Assembly (NCBI GenBank): GCA_031253995.1
Contig: JAIRVG010000026.1
Coordinates: 1-64,000, forward strand
DNA from: Paucimonas sp.
GTDB lineage: Bacteria > Pseudomonadota > Gammaproteobacteria > Pseudomonadales > Pseudomonadaceae
DNA length: 64,000 nt
Direction of reading: 5' to 3'
The notes under the pieces were generated by a model that made no database searches, was not told the DNA's origin, and saw nothing but the letters and a program-made list of their open reading frames with translations. How positions within the stretch are numbered: the first letter of the stretch is position 1; every line of letters starts with the position of its first letter. Positions 11,415 through 22,443 of this stretch are shown here, piece after piece. The position numbers and the translations under genes were made by a program.

Positions 11415-11722
11415 AACCCCAATCGCTGGCAAGCCAGCTCCCAGGTTCTGCGGTGCACGCGGTCCCTGTGGGAGCTGGCCATCGGCAGCGAGGTGATTGC
11501 CTTCGTGAAATCGACCGAGGTTTCCATCGCGAAACTGTGAAACCCCAATCGCTGGCAAGCCAGCTCCCAGGTTCTGCGGTGCACGCGGTCCCTGTGGGAG
11601 CTGACCATCGGCAGCGAGGTGATTGCCTTCGTGAAATCGACCGAGGTTTCCATCGCGAAACTGTGATACCCCAATCGCTGGCAAGCCAGCTCCCACAGGT
11701 TCTGCGGTGCACGCGGTCCCTG
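11345..11722. repeat. Three-unit 126-bp tandem repeat carrying the 3' end of ssuF plus half a REP
   Basis: Units start at the sequence GGAGCTGRC at about 11345, 11471 and 11597. Each holds the ssuF tail (ELxIGSEV ... SIAKL-stop), then one REP arm and the GTTCTGCGGTGCACGCGGTC spacer. The period is exactly 126 bp (42 codons), so all tail copies are in the ssuF frame, each closed by its own TGA. Unit 1 differs from units 2-3 at a few silent positions (ATT/ATC, ACT/ACC). The third unit has CCCACAGG where the first two have CCCAGG. The shared GGAGCTG of ssuF and of the REP arm marks the likely recombination junction. Confidence 0.92.
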
Positions 11723-11744
11723 TGGGAGCTGGCTTGCCAGCGAT
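11674..11744. repeat. REP pair downstream of ssuF
   Basis: Arms 11674-11698 and 11720-11744 form a perfect inverted repeat with a 21-base loop. The left arm is also part of repeat unit 3 of the ssuF-tail array. The hairpin may end ssu transcription, but there is no clear U-tract beyond the CTTTTAG that follows. Confidence 0.85.
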
Positions 11745-11748
11745 GCTT

Positions 11749-12375
11749 TTAGATTTTGGGCAGGAATGGCGGCAGATACAGCCCCACGTAAGCCTCGAAC
11801 ACCCGCATCCCCTCCTCCGCCATCCGCTGCGTGATCGCCCCGTGGACCTGGATCGACCGCGCATACACCCGGTCACTCAACTCCATCGCCAAGGCAAACA
11901 CATCCACCTCCTGCGGCAACTCCGGCAAGCGGAAATGCTGTTCGAACAGCTTGTGCATCAGGTCACCCAGCTCGATATCGTGCTGCCGGTCGGCCTGGGT
12001 CACTTCGCTCAAGCCGTGCTGCGCCAGGATCAACTGCCGCGCCGCGGCGTCCTCCTGGTAAATCGCCAGCATGCGCATTTCCACCAGCCGCGCCAGGTCG
12101 CGCCAGCTGTTCAGATGGCCCGCATCGATGGGTTCTTCAAGACAGGCACGAAAGGCGCCATGGACATCCGCAGTCAGCGCTTCGAGCAACGCCGGAACAC
12201 TGGCGAAGAAGTGATACACCGACGACGGCGGAATCTGCGCGCGCTCGGCCACGCTGTAGATCGACAAGCTGGCCACCCCCTCGCTGGCCAGCAGGGCGCG
12301 GGCCGCGTCGAGGATCGAGTCGATCCGCGCCTGGCTGCGGGCGCGGGGTTTGCGAGGGGTGGTACCGCGGCTCAT
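11749..12375 (-). CDS. TetR-family transcriptional regulator
   Basis: 208 residues: N-terminal TetR helix-turn-helix (ARSQARIDSILDAARALLASEG ... AQIPPSSVYHFFASVPALLEAL, about 10-65) and a helical ligand domain. It starts one base after the gshA stop on the same strand, so it is probably the second gene of a gshA operon. In P. putida a TetR gene also lies between ssu and gshA; whether it controls gshA, ssu or something else cannot be told. Start ATG 12375 is preferred to upstream in-frame codons inside gshA. Confidence 0.85.
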   Translation of the reverse strand: MSRGTTPRKPRARSQARIDSILDAARALLASEGVASLSIYSVAERAQIPPSSVYHFFASVPALLEALTADVHGAFRACLEEPIDAGHLNSWRDLARLVEMRMLAIYQEDAAARQLILAQHGLSEVTQADRQHDIELGDLMHKLFEQHFRLPELPQEVDVFALAMELSDRVYARSIQVHGAITQRMAEEGMRVFEAYVGLYLPPFLPKI

Positions 12376-12376
12376 G

Positions 12377-13960
12377 TCAGTTGCTGATCGCCAGGATACT
12401 GGCCTGGTAGGCACCGACGAACAGGTCGAAGTCACCGACCTCCTGCTGCTCCAGGCGGGCCTGCTCTTCCAGCGAGGTGCGCGCCAGGGTCTCGAAACGC
12501 GCTTCCTCGTCCGCCGACAGAGGCTCGCTGCGCAGGTAGTCAGCGTGCAGCTGGCTCTGGCGCAGGGCGAAGCGGGCGAAGCTTTCCTGGTTCTCGGTCA
12601 TGCTAGCCAGGACCTGGGCCGACGGGGTCAGCGCCGGGTCGTCGACCTTGGCCGCCTGGGTCGCCAGGGCGCGGGCGTGCTCGTCGCTGCCGTGGGCCTG
12701 GTCGAGCAGGTTGGCCAGCGGCGCAATACGCGCCAGCAGCTCGGACGCCCAGGTCTTCAAGCTGACCGGCTGGCCGTCACGGTGCAGTTCCAGGCCCGGA
12801 CGACGACCTTCCTTGACCACCTTGAGGAAGTTGTCGGTGCACTGGCCGCACTCGCCGCCTTCCAGCAGCGGGCTGTCTTCCAGGGCGCAGAACAGCAGGA
12901 AGGCGTCGAGGAAACGCGCCTGCGGCAGGTCGATGCCGGTGGGCAGGAACGGGTTGATGTCCAGGCAGCGCACTTCGATGTACTGGATGCCGCGGGCGAT
13001 CAGGGCCTGGATCGGCCGCTCGCCGGTGTAGGTGACGCGCTTGGGGCGGATGTTCGAGTAGTACTCGTTCTCGATCTGCAGGATGTTGGTGTTGAGCTGC
13101 ACCCACTCGCCGTCCTGGTGCGTGCCGATCTCGACGTACGGCGCATACGGCGTGGCCACGGCGCGGCGCAGGCTATCGGTGTAGCTGGTGAGATCGTTGT
13201 AGCAGGGAGTGAGGCCGGCCTGGGCGTTGCTCTGGTAGCCCAGGTCGCTCATGCGCAGGCTGGTGGCCCAGGGCAGGAACAGGGTGTCGGCGTCGAAGGA
13301 TTCCAGCTGGTGCGGGCGACCCCGCAGGAAACCGGCGTCCAGCGCCGGCGAGGCGCCGAACAGGTACATCAGCAGCCAGCTGTAGCGGCGGAAGTTGCGG
13401 ATCAGGGCGATGTAGGCCGACGACTGGTAGTCACGGTCGTCGCCGTCCTTGCCTTCGGCCTCACGCAGCAGCGGCCAGAGCTTTTCCGGCAGCGAGAAGT
13501 TGTAGTGGATACCGGCGATGCACTGCATGGTGCGGCCGTAGCGCAGGGCCAGGCCCTTGCGGTAGACGTACTTGAGCTGGCCGATGTTGGAGGTGCCGTA
13601 CCAGGCGATCGGGATGTCTTCTTCCGCTGGCAGCGGGCAAGGCATCGACGGGCTCCACAGGTACTCGCTCCCCAGCCTGCTGACGGCGAAGCGGTGGATG
13701 CTTTCCAGGCTTGCGAGGGTCTGCGCGGGGTCGGCCAGTGCCGGGGTGATGAACTCCAGCAGCGACTCGGAATAGTCGGTGGTGATGGATTCATGGGTCA
13801 GCGCCGAACCCAGGGCCTCGGGGTGCGGGGTCTGGGCCAGGCGACCGTCTTCGGTCACGCGCAGGCATTCACGCTCGATGCCGTGCAGGCACTGCTTGAG
13901 CAGGGAGAGGTTGTCGCCCTCGCTGAGCAGGCTCAGGCGGCGGTTGAGAAGTTCGCTCAA
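12377..13960 (-). CDS. gshA: Glutamate-cysteine ligase
   Basis: First enzyme of glutathione synthesis (L-Glu + L-Cys + ATP to gamma-glutamylcysteine). The protein has the type-1 bacterial GshA features: [27 protein letters not shown] near the N-terminus, [15 protein letters not shown] and the [16 protein letters not shown] segment. I place the start at TTG 13960, giving [12 protein letters not shown] and 527 residues, the length I recall for the P. aeruginosa enzyme; AAGGA lies 7 bases ahead. The alternative GTG at 13975 (532 residues) has no good ribosome site. Confidence 0.93.
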   Translation of the reverse strand: MSELLNRRLSLLSEGDNLSLLKQCLHGIERECLRVTEDGRLAQTPHPEALGSALTHESITTDYSESLLEFITPALADPAQTLASLESIHRFAVSRLGSEYLWSPSMPCPLPAEEDIPIAWYGTSNIGQLKYVYRKGLALRYGRTMQCIAGIHYNFSLPEKLWPLLREAEGKDGDDRDYQSSAYIALIRNFRRYSWLLMYLFGASPALDAGFLRGRPHQLESFDADTLFLPWATSLRMSDLGYQSNAQAGLTPCYNDLTSYTDSLRRAVATPYAPYVEIGTHQDGEWVQLNTNILQIENEYYSNIRPKRVTYTGERPIQALIARGIQYIEVRCLDINPFLPTGIDLPQARFLDAFLLFCALEDSPLLEGGECGQCTDNFLKVVKEGRRPGLELHRDGQPVSLKTWASELLARIAPLANLLDQAHGSDEHARALATQAAKVDDPALTPSAQVLASMTENQESFARFALRQSQLHADYLRSEPLSADEEARFETLARTSLEEQARLEQQEVGDFDLFVGAYQASILAISN

Positions 13961-14113
13961 GATGGATTCCTTCACACGTCAGTCGCCCCGATATGGGGGT
14001 GGAGGTGACGGTCTACAAGGGTGGACAGGAGGAACTGGCGTTGTCGCCTGGTTATCGCAGGAAATCGGCAGCGCCCGCGCACTGCCGAAAGTACCGCAGA
14101 TGGCCTTTTGCGG

Positions 14114-14496
14114 CTAGAGGACGGCGAAGGTGCCCTGGGCTTTGGCGACGAGTTTGTCGCCCTGAACTACGTCGGCGTCCAGTACAAGCGTGCGCCGGCC
14201 GGCGTGTAGAACACGGGCAGTGCACAGCACCTCGCCTTCGCTGACCGCACGCATGTAGTTGATCTTGCATTCGACCGTAACGCTGCGCTGGTCGAAGCCG
14301 TGGCTGCTGGAGCAGGCCAGGCCCATGGCGATGTCCACCAGGCTGAAGATGGCGCCGCCATGCAGCACGCCGCCCCGGTTGCGCAGGTGCGGCTCCAGCG
14401 CCAGGACCACCTCTGCAACGCCTTCTTCAAGGCGTTGCAGACGGCAGCCCAGCATCTGGCTGAAGGCGCTCTGGACGATCCCTTCAGGTACGTCCA

Positions 14497-14497
<1 letters not shown>
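14114..14497 (-). CDS. PaaI-type hotdog-fold thioesterase
   Basis: 127 residues with the PaaI/DUF4442-like acyl-CoA thioesterase motif NRGGVLHGGAIFSLVDIAMGLA, where Gly-rich helix and Asp are the expected active-site region, and KINYMRAVSEGEVLCTARVLHAGRR as the paired strand. Starts at ATG 14497, which overlaps the tex stop (TGATG); an alternative GTG one codon upstream overlaps as GTGA. Tight coupling to tex is conserved in related pseudomonads as I recall. Substrate unknown. Confidence 0.88.
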
Positions 14498-16815
<2,318 letters not shown>

Positions 16816-17057
16816 AAAACCACCTGACAAATTGTGAATGCTTGGGCCGCAGGGGCCGGCGCCAGAGGGCGTCGGGGCAAGGCGGCGCTCGGTGAAAGCG
16901 GCGCATTATACCCAGCGCGCCGGGCTTGCGGTGATAGCGCCGGGCCAGCCCGACGGACCTTTCCGCTGGCACATGGGGAAAAATCTGCTAACAATGAGCT
17001 CGGCACTGTCAAATGGCGGCTAAGCCATAATGCGCGCCGAGATTAAAGGAGCTATCC

Positions 17058-17798
17058 ATGAGCAGCACCGCACAAACAGCCGAAGGCGAAAAAATCCTCA
17101 TCGTCGACGACGACCCGGGCCTGAGCAGCCTGCTGGAGCGATTCTTCACCAGCAAAGGCTACCGCGCACGGGCTGTACCCAATGTCGAGCAGATGGACCG
17201 CCTGCTGGCGCGCGAAGTCTTCAACCTCGTCGTCCTCGACCTGATGCTGCCTGGCGAGGACGGCCTGTCGGCCTGCCGTCGCCTGCGCGCGGCGAACAAC
17301 CAGGTGCCGATCATCATGCTCACCGCCAAGGGCGACGAGCTGAGCCGGATCAAGGGCCTGGAACTGGGCGCCGACGACTACCTGGCCAAGCCGTTCAACC
17401 CGGATGAACTGGTAGCCCGGGTCAAGGCCGTGCTGCGCCGCCAGACGCCATCGGTGCCGGGCGCACCGGGCAGCGAGGACGAAACGGTCACCTTCGGCGA
17501 CTACGAGCTGTCCCTGGCCACCCGCGAGCTCAAGCGTGGCGACGAAGTGCACATGCTCACCACCGGCGAGTTCGCCGTGCTCAAGGCGCTGGTCATGCAT
17601 GCCCGCGAGCCGCTGACCCGCGACAAGCTGATGAACCTGGCCCGGGGCCGCGAGTGGGATGCGCTGGAGCGCTCCATCGACGTGCAGATCTCGCGCCTGC
17701 GCCGGATGATCGAGCCGGATCCGTCCAAACCGCGTTATATCCAGACTGTCTGGGGTGTCGGTTATGTCTTCGTCCCGGATGGCAACGCCGGCAAATGA
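17058..17798 (+). CDS. ompR: OmpR-family response regulator
   Basis: 246 residues: receiver domain with acidic pocket VDDD (16-19), phospho-acceptor Asp61 in VVLDLMLPGEDG and Lys in LAKPF, and a C-terminal winged-helix domain (from about 148; TTGEFAVLKALVMHAREPLTRDKL ... VWGVGYVFVPD). Partner of EnvZ in envelope stress/osmotic signalling. AAAGGAG stands 8 bp before ATG 17058. Divergent from tex, with a 242-bp control region. Unlike E. coli, the gene does not overlap envZ; 124 bp with a hairpin separate them. Confidence 0.95.
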   Translation: MSSTAQTAEGEKILIVDDDPGLSSLLERFFTSKGYRARAVPNVEQMDRLLAREVFNLVVLDLMLPGEDGLSACRRLRAANNQVPIIMLTAKGDELSRIKGLELGADDYLAKPFNPDELVARVKAVLRRQTPSVPGAPGSEDETVTFGDYELSLATRELKRGDEVHMLTTGEFAVLKALVMHAREPLTRDKLMNLARGREWDALERSIDVQISRLRRMIEPDPSKPRYIQTVWGVGYVFVPDGNAGK

Positions 17799-17828
17799 TC
17801 CATCGTCGTTTGCAGTGATTCATCGAAA

Positions 17829-17858
17829 GCAGGGCCGCCGCAGGGTTGCCCTGCTTTT
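17829..17858 (+). terminator. Intrinsic terminator or attenuator between ompR and envZ
   Basis: Stem GCAGGGC/GCCCTGC (17829-17835 and 17848-17854) followed by TTTTGCG. It may stop part of the ompR transcripts and lower EnvZ relative to OmpR. Confidence 0.55.
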
Positions 17859-17922
17859 GCGTGATCAGCCCCGCAAAGCCCGCGAGCCGCGCTCGCGCCT
17901 GCCAAATGTGTAGCCGTTGTCC

Positions 17923-19236
17923 ATGAAAACGCCGCTGTGGTTCCCGCAAAGTTTCTTCGCCCGCACGTTGTGGCTGGTGTTGATCGTCGTCCTGTTTTCC
18001 AAGGCACTGACCCTGGTCTACCTGCTGATGAACGAGGACGTGCTGGTCGACCGCCAGTACAGCCACGGCGTGGCCCTGACCCTGCGTGCCTACTGGGCGG
18101 CGGACGAATCGGACCGCGAGAAGATCGCCGAGGCCGCCGGGCTGATCCGCGTCACCGGCAATGGCGTGCCCGAAGGCGAGCAGCACTGGCCCTACAGCGA
18201 GATCTACCAGCGCCAGATGCAGGCCGAGCTGGGCGAGGACACCGAGGTGCGCCTGCGCGTGCATGCGCCGCCGGCGCTGTGGGTCCGGGCGCCGAGCCTG
18301 GGCGACGACTGGCTGAAAGTACCGCTGTACCCGCACCCGCTGCGTGGCCAGAAGATCTGGAACGTGCTCGGCTGGTTCCTGGCCATCGGCCTGTTGTCCA
18401 CCGCCTCGGCGTGGATCTTCGTGCGCCAGCTCAACCAGCCGCTGAAACGCCTGGTGTTCGCCGCCCGGCAACTGGGCCAGGGCCGCAGCGTGCGCCTGCC
18501 GATCAGCGATACGCCGAGCGAGATGACCGAGGTGTACCGCGCCTTCAACCAGATGGCCGAGGACGTCGAGCAGGCGGGGCGCGAACGCGAGCTGATGCTT
18601 GCCGGCGTGTCCCACGACCTGCGCACGCCCCTGACCCGCCTGCGCCTGTCGCTGTCGATGCTGGCCAGCGACAACGACCTCACCGACGACATGGTCCGCG
18701 ATATCGAGGACATGGACGCGATCCTCGACCAGTTCCTCGCCTTCATCCGCGATGGCCGTGACGAGCCGGTGGAAGAAGTGAGCCTCAGCGACCTGGTGCG
18801 CGAAGTGGTGGCGCCGTTCAACCAGCCAGAAGAGCAGGTGCGCCTGTGCCTGGAGCCGATCCCGCCCTTCCCGCTGCGTCGTGTCTCCATCAAGCGCCTG
18901 CTCAACAACCTGATCGGCAATGCGCTGCACCACGCTGGCAAGGGCGTCGAAGTGGCGGCCTACGTCTCCGGCGACACCAGCGCACCATACGTGGTGCTGA
19001 GCGTGCTCGACCGCGGCACCGGCATTGATCCGGGCGAGCTGGAATCGATCTTCAACCCGTTCATTCGCGGCGACCGTGCGCGCAGCGGCAAGGGCACCGG
19101 ACTGGGGTTGGCGATCGTCAAGCGGATTGCTGCGCAGCATGGCGGTAACGTCGAGCTGCGCAACCGCTCCGGCGGCGGTATCGAAGCCCGCGTGAGATTG
19201 CCTCTGGGCCTGCTGCTGCCGCGGGATGCCGTCTAA
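17923..19236 (+). CDS. envZ: EnvZ-type sensor histidine kinase
   Basis: 437 residues with two membrane segments (about 15-35 and 145-165) around a short periplasmic loop, a HAMP linker, the H-box VSHDLRTPLTRLRL with phospho-acceptor His231, N-box NNLIGNALHHAG and G-boxes DRGTGIDPGE and GKGTGLGLAIV. Phosphorylates OmpR. ATG 17923 is chosen over an in-frame TTG two codons earlier because homologues begin MKTPLWFPQSFF. Confidence 0.95.
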   Translation: MKTPLWFPQSFFARTLWLVLIVVLFSKALTLVYLLMNEDVLVDRQYSHGVALTLRAYWAADESDREKIAEAAGLIRVTGNGVPEGEQHWPYSEIYQRQMQAELGEDTEVRLRVHAPPALWVRAPSLGDDWLKVPLYPHPLRGQKIWNVLGWFLAIGLLSTASAWIFVRQLNQPLKRLVFAARQLGQGRSVRLPISDTPSEMTEVYRAFNQMAEDVEQAGRERELMLAGVSHDLRTPLTRLRLSLSMLASDNDLTDDMVRDIEDMDAILDQFLAFIRDGRDEPVEEVSLSDLVREVVAPFNQPEEQVRLCLEPIPPFPLRRVSIKRLLNNLIGNALHHAGKGVEVAAYVSGDTSAPYVVLSVLDRGTGIDPGELESIFNPFIRGDRARSGKGTGLGLAIVKRIAAQHGGNVELRNRSGGGIEARVRLPLGLLLPRDAV

Positions 19237-19251
19237 CTCTTTAGATCCAGC

Positions 19252-19276
19252 GCGGACCCGCTCCCACAGGGTCCGC
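19252..19276. terminator. Hairpin between convergent envZ and rimK
   Basis: GCGGACCC/GGGTCCGC perfect 8-bp stem with a 9-base loop in the 48-bp convergent gap. No U-tract on either strand, so it may simply stall or end both transcripts. Confidence 0.4.
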
Positions 19277-19284
19277 CTCGTGCC

Positions 19285-20190
19285 TTAACCCTTCCCCTTG
19301 GTCCGGGTCAGATTCGGCCCGCCATTCTTCTCCAGGTGCTCGATGATCATCCCGGCAACATCCTTGCCGGTCGTGGTCTCGATACCTTCCAGCCCCGGCG
19401 ACGAGTTCACCTCCATCACCAGCGGCCCATGATTGGAACGCAGGATATCCACGCCGGCGACACTCAGCCCCATGACCTTGGCCGCGCGAATCGCGGTCAT
19501 GCGCTCTTCCGGGGTCACCTTGATCAGGCTGGCGGTACCGCCACGGTGCAGGTTGGAGCGGAACTCCCCCGGCTTGGCCTGGCGCTTCATCGAGGCGATG
19601 ACCTTGTCACCGACCACGAAGCAGCGGATATCCGCGCCACCAGCCTCCTTGATGTATTCCTGGACCATGATGTTCTGCTTCAGGCCCATGAACGCCTCGA
19701 TCACCGACTCGGCGGCCTTGGTCGTCTCGCACAGCACCACGCCGATGCCCTGGGTACCTTCCAGCACCTTGATCACCAGCGGCGCGCCGTTGACCATCTG
19801 GATCAGGTCGGGAATATCGTCCGGCGAGTGGGCAAAGCCGGTCACCGGCAGGCCGATGCCCCGCCGCGACAGCAATTGCAGGGAGCGCAGCTTGTCCCGC
19901 GAACGGGCGATGGCCACCGACTCGTTGAGGGGGAACACCCCCATCATCTCGAACTGGCGCAGCACCGCGCAGCCATAGAAAGTCACCGAGGCGCCGATCC
20001 GCGGGATCACCGCGTCGAAGCCTTCCAGCGGCTTGCCGCGGTAGTGGATCTGCGGCTTGTGGCTGGCGATGTTCATGTAGGCACGCAGGGTATCGATCAC
20101 CACCATTTCATGGCCCCGTTGCGTACCGGCCTCGACCAGGCGACGGGTGGAATACAGACGCGGGTTACGCGACAGCACAGCGATCTTCAT
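19285..20190 (-). CDS. rimK: RimK, glutamate ligase for ribosomal protein S6
   Basis: ATP-grasp ligase that adds glutamate residues to the C-terminus of ribosomal protein S6. 301 residues: N-terminal pre-ATP-grasp ([18 protein letters not shown]), ATP-binding [13 protein letters not shown] and the Mg-binding [28 protein letters not shown] overlaps the stop of the upstream zinc-protease gene (ATGA), giving a rimB-rimK operon; in P. fluorescens RimA and RimB modulate RimK and c-di-GMP-linked ribosome modification. No rimA-like gene is seen here. Confidence 0.95.
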   Translation of the reverse strand: MKIAVLSRNPRLYSTRRLVEAGTQRGHEMVVIDTLRAYMNIASHKPQIHYRGKPLEGFDAVIPRIGASVTFYGCAVLRQFEMMGVFPLNESVAIARSRDKLRSLQLLSRRGIGLPVTGFAHSPDDIPDLIQMVNGAPLVIKVLEGTQGIGVVLCETTKAAESVIEAFMGLKQNIMVQEYIKEAGGADIRCFVVGDKVIASMKRQAKPGEFRSNLHRGGTASLIKVTPEERMTAIRAAKVMGLSVAGVDILRSNHGPLVMEVNSSPGLEGIETTTGKDVAGMIIEHLEKNGGPNLTRTKGKG

Positions 20191-20669
20191 GCAGCACCTG
20201 TGGAAGGGGTAATGGTCGCCGGGAACACCGGCTTGTCCTGAACGTACTTGAGACCCGGGTTGACCACCAGCTGGCCATGCACCAGGGCCTTGGAACCCAA
20301 TAGAAGGCGATACCGCATGGCCTTGCGACAGGCCAGGGTGAACTCCACTTCCCAGACCCGGTCGCCCAGCGCCAGCGGCGTGCGGATCACGTAGCGCACC
20401 TGGGCCTGGCCGTTGGAGCTCTTGATGGTCTTCATGGCCACCAGCGGCGCCTCGCAGCGGCGGTGACGCAACTGCACCACCGAGCCCAGGTGGGCATTGA
20501 AGCGCACCCAGCGCTCGCCGTTGCGCATGAACGGCTCGACCTCGGTGGCATGCAGGCTGGAGGTACTGGCGCCGGTGTCGATCTTGGCGCGCAGGCCGGC
20601 CAGGCCGAGGTCGGGCAACGCCACCCACTCGCGCAAACCGATAACGCTCAAATGATCAAATGTCTTCAC
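20187..20669 (-). CDS. rimB: RimB-type ATP-dependent zinc protease (retropepsin-like fold)
   Basis: 160 residues with the aspartic-protease-like motif [11 protein letters not shown] (Asp31-Thr32-Gly33) near the N-terminus, followed by [16 protein letters not shown], where the conserved LLG and second half-fold are found. Family is annotated as ATP-dependent zinc protease and, next to rimK, corresponds to RimB of P. fluorescens. The start is GTG 20669 ([15 protein letters not shown]); the frame is open much further upstream but through the divergent hslR gene. Ribosome site is weak. Confidence 0.85.
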   Translation of the reverse strand: MKTFDHLSVIGLREWVALPDLGLAGLRAKIDTGASTSSLHATEVEPFMRNGERWVRFNAHLGSVVQLRHRRCEAPLVAMKTIKSSNGQAQVRYVIRTPLALGDRVWEVEFTLACRKAMRYRLLLGSKALVHGQLVVNPGLKYVQDKPVFPATITPSTGAA

Positions 20670-20777
20670 GATGCACAACCCGGGGAAAGTCGGTGAACTG
20701 TAAGCAGGCAGCGGACTTTTTGCATCCGTAAGTGAAGGTAGTACAGTTCCATGACCGCAAATCATCGGAGCAGTGCG

Positions 20778-21176
20778 ATGGCATATGAGCAAGACGACGA
20801 CAAGGTGCGTCTGGACAAGTGGCTCTGGGCCGCACGTTTCTACAAGACTCGCGCCTTGGCCAAGGCCGCCATCGAGAGCGGCAAGGTGCATTGTCGCGGC
20901 GAGCGCTGCAAGCCCGGCAAGGAGCCGCGCGTCGGTGACGAGTTCGTCCTGCGCACCGGCTTCGACGAGCGCACCGTGGTGGTCAAGGCGCTGTCCATCG
21001 TGCGCCGTGGCGCACCGCAAGCGCAGACCCTGTACGAGGAAACCGAAGAAAGCATCCGCCGCCGTGAACAGGCGGCGGACTTGCGCAAGGCCGGCGCCCT
21101 GGGCGTGACCACCGACGGCCGGCCAACCAAGAAGCAGCGCCGGCAGATTCATCAATTGCACGGCAGCTTCGACTGA
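20778..21176 (+). CDS. hslR: Heat shock protein Hsp15 (S4-domain ribosome rescue factor)
   Basis: 132 residues with an S4 RNA-binding domain (VRLDKWLWAARFYKTRALAKAAIESGKV, about 9-40) and a basic C-terminal helix (TKKQRRQIHQL). Hsp15 binds 50S subunits carrying stalled nascent chains. Start at ATG 20778 with GGAG 7-8 bp upstream; an ATG at 20751 would add nine residues. It is followed by hslO, the usual pairing of heat-shock genes. Confidence 0.93.
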   Translation: MAYEQDDDKVRLDKWLWAARFYKTRALAKAAIESGKVHCRGERCKPGKEPRVGDEFVLRTGFDERTVVVKALSIVRRGAPQAQTLYEETEESIRRREQAADLRKAGALGVTTDGRPTKKQRRQIHQLHGSFD

Positions 21177-21360
21177 CCCGTGTGATCGAAACACTTGGAA
21201 AACACCTCGCGAATCACCATTAAGGGGTAAAGCCACTCGTCGACTGTCCGCCACAGGTTCTGGTCAAAGCCCCTGGGCGGAAACACAGTAGAGCGATTCG
21301 AGGCGAGATCTTCCCGCCTGCCCCCCATCAGCGATCAATTTCGAACAGCCAGAACACCCC

Positions 21361-22263
21361 ATGAGCGATTTACCGGATACCGATTTCACCCAACGCTTCA
21401 TCTTCGACGAGCGCGATGTCCGCGGCGAACTCGTTTGCCTCGAAAGCAGCTATGCCCGCGTGCTGGAAAAGCACCCCTACCCGCAGCCGGTCGCGCAGCT
21501 GCTGGGCGAACTGATGGCCGCCGCCGCCCTGCTGGTCGGCACCCTCAAGTTCGATGGCCTGCTGATTCTCCAGGCGCGTTCCGATGGCCCGGTGCCGCTG
21601 CTGATGGTCGAGTGCTCCAGCGAGCGCGAGATCCGCGGCATTGCCCGCTATGACGGCGACGCGCTCAGCGCCGACGCCGGCCTGCGCGAGCTGATGCCCA
21701 ACGGCGTGCTGGCGCTGACCATCGATCCGCGCCAGGGCCAGCGCTACCAGGGCATCGTCGAGCTGGACGGTGCCGACCTGGCCGAGTCCTTCACCAACTA
21801 CTTCGTCATGTCCGAGCAACTGGGCACCCGTTTCTGGCTCAGCGCCGACGGCGGCCGCGCCCGTGGCATGCTCCTGCAGCAACTGCCGGTCGACCGCCAG
21901 CCGGACGCCGACGAGCGCGCCGAGAGCTGGGCCCACGTGTCCACCCTCGCCGGCACCCTCAGCCGCGAGGAACAGCTCGACCTGGACAACGAAACCCTGC
22001 TGCACCGCCTCTACCACGAAGACGCCGTACGCCTGTTCGACATCCAGCCGCTGCAGTTCCGTTGCAGCTGTTCGCGGGAGCGTTCCGGCAGCGCCCTGGT
22101 CAGCCTCGGCCTGGACGACGCGCGCGAGCTGGTGGCCGAACATGGCGGTCGGATCGAGATCGATTGCCAGTTCTGCAACGAGCGCTATCGCTTCGACGCG
22201 GCGGATGTGGAGCAATTGTTCGCTGGTGGTGGCGTGGACGCACCGTCAGAAACTCGTCACTGA
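21361..22263 (+). CDS. hslO: Hsp33 redox-regulated chaperone
   Basis: 300 residues. Holdase activated by oxidation: the zinc-binding C-terminal redox switch is intact, CxC at Cys235/Cys237 (FRCSCSRER) and CxxC at Cys269/Cys272 ([10 protein letters not shown]). N-terminal domain starts [22 protein letters not shown]. 184 bp separate it from hslR; no clear ribosome site is visible before ATG 21361. Confidence 0.96.
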   Translation: MSDLPDTDFTQRFIFDERDVRGELVCLESSYARVLEKHPYPQPVAQLLGELMAAAALLVGTLKFDGLLILQARSDGPVPLLMVECSSEREIRGIARYDGDALSADAGLRELMPNGVLALTIDPRQGQRYQGIVELDGADLAESFTNYFVMSEQLGTRFWLSADGGRARGMLLQQLPVDRQPDADERAESWAHVSTLAGTLSREEQLDLDNETLLHRLYHEDAVRLFDIQPLQFRCSCSRERSGSALVSLGLDDARELVAEHGGRIEIDCQFCNERYRFDAADVEQLFAGGGVDAPSETRH

Positions 22264-22275
22264 AACGTTTCTGCT

Positions 22276-22356
22276 CAGGAGATTCTCCTGTCGAATGCGC
22301 TTAAGACGCAGTTCTGACAGGAGGGCCCTACTTTTTTTGGGCGTTTCTGGCATAAT
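22276..22356 (+). promoter_or_regulatory. Hairpin after hslO and candidate extended -10 promoter of pckA
   Basis: CAGGAG-ATT-CTCCTG (22276-22290) is a short perfect hairpin just after the hslO stop. Further on, TCTGGCATAAT ends in a CATAAT hexamer at 22351-22356, a reasonable sigma-70 -10 with an extended TGG; the -35 region (around 22328) is poor. pckA starts 88 bp downstream. Confidence 0.4.
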
Positions 22357-22443
22357 CCGGCCACTTTTTTCGCTGTAGTAGTTCGGCAAGATTTACTACA
22401 AATCGTTTGGAGCACTCGGCCACCGGGCCGGATGGGGATTCTC

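Noticed and set aside
11415..11748. Tandem repeats as a CRISPR array
   Set aside because: Units are 126 bp, contain coding sequence and REP arms, and have no unique spacers.
12350..14008. 552-codon plus-strand open frame opposite gshA
   Set aside because: Mirror of a well-supported gene in GC-rich DNA; composition (Val/Gln/Gly/Ala/Arg-rich, no domain) is typical of antisense shadow frames.
20670..21254. N-terminal extension of the zinc protease across hslR
   Set aside because: The upstream part is antisense to hslR; family members start near the GTG at 20669.
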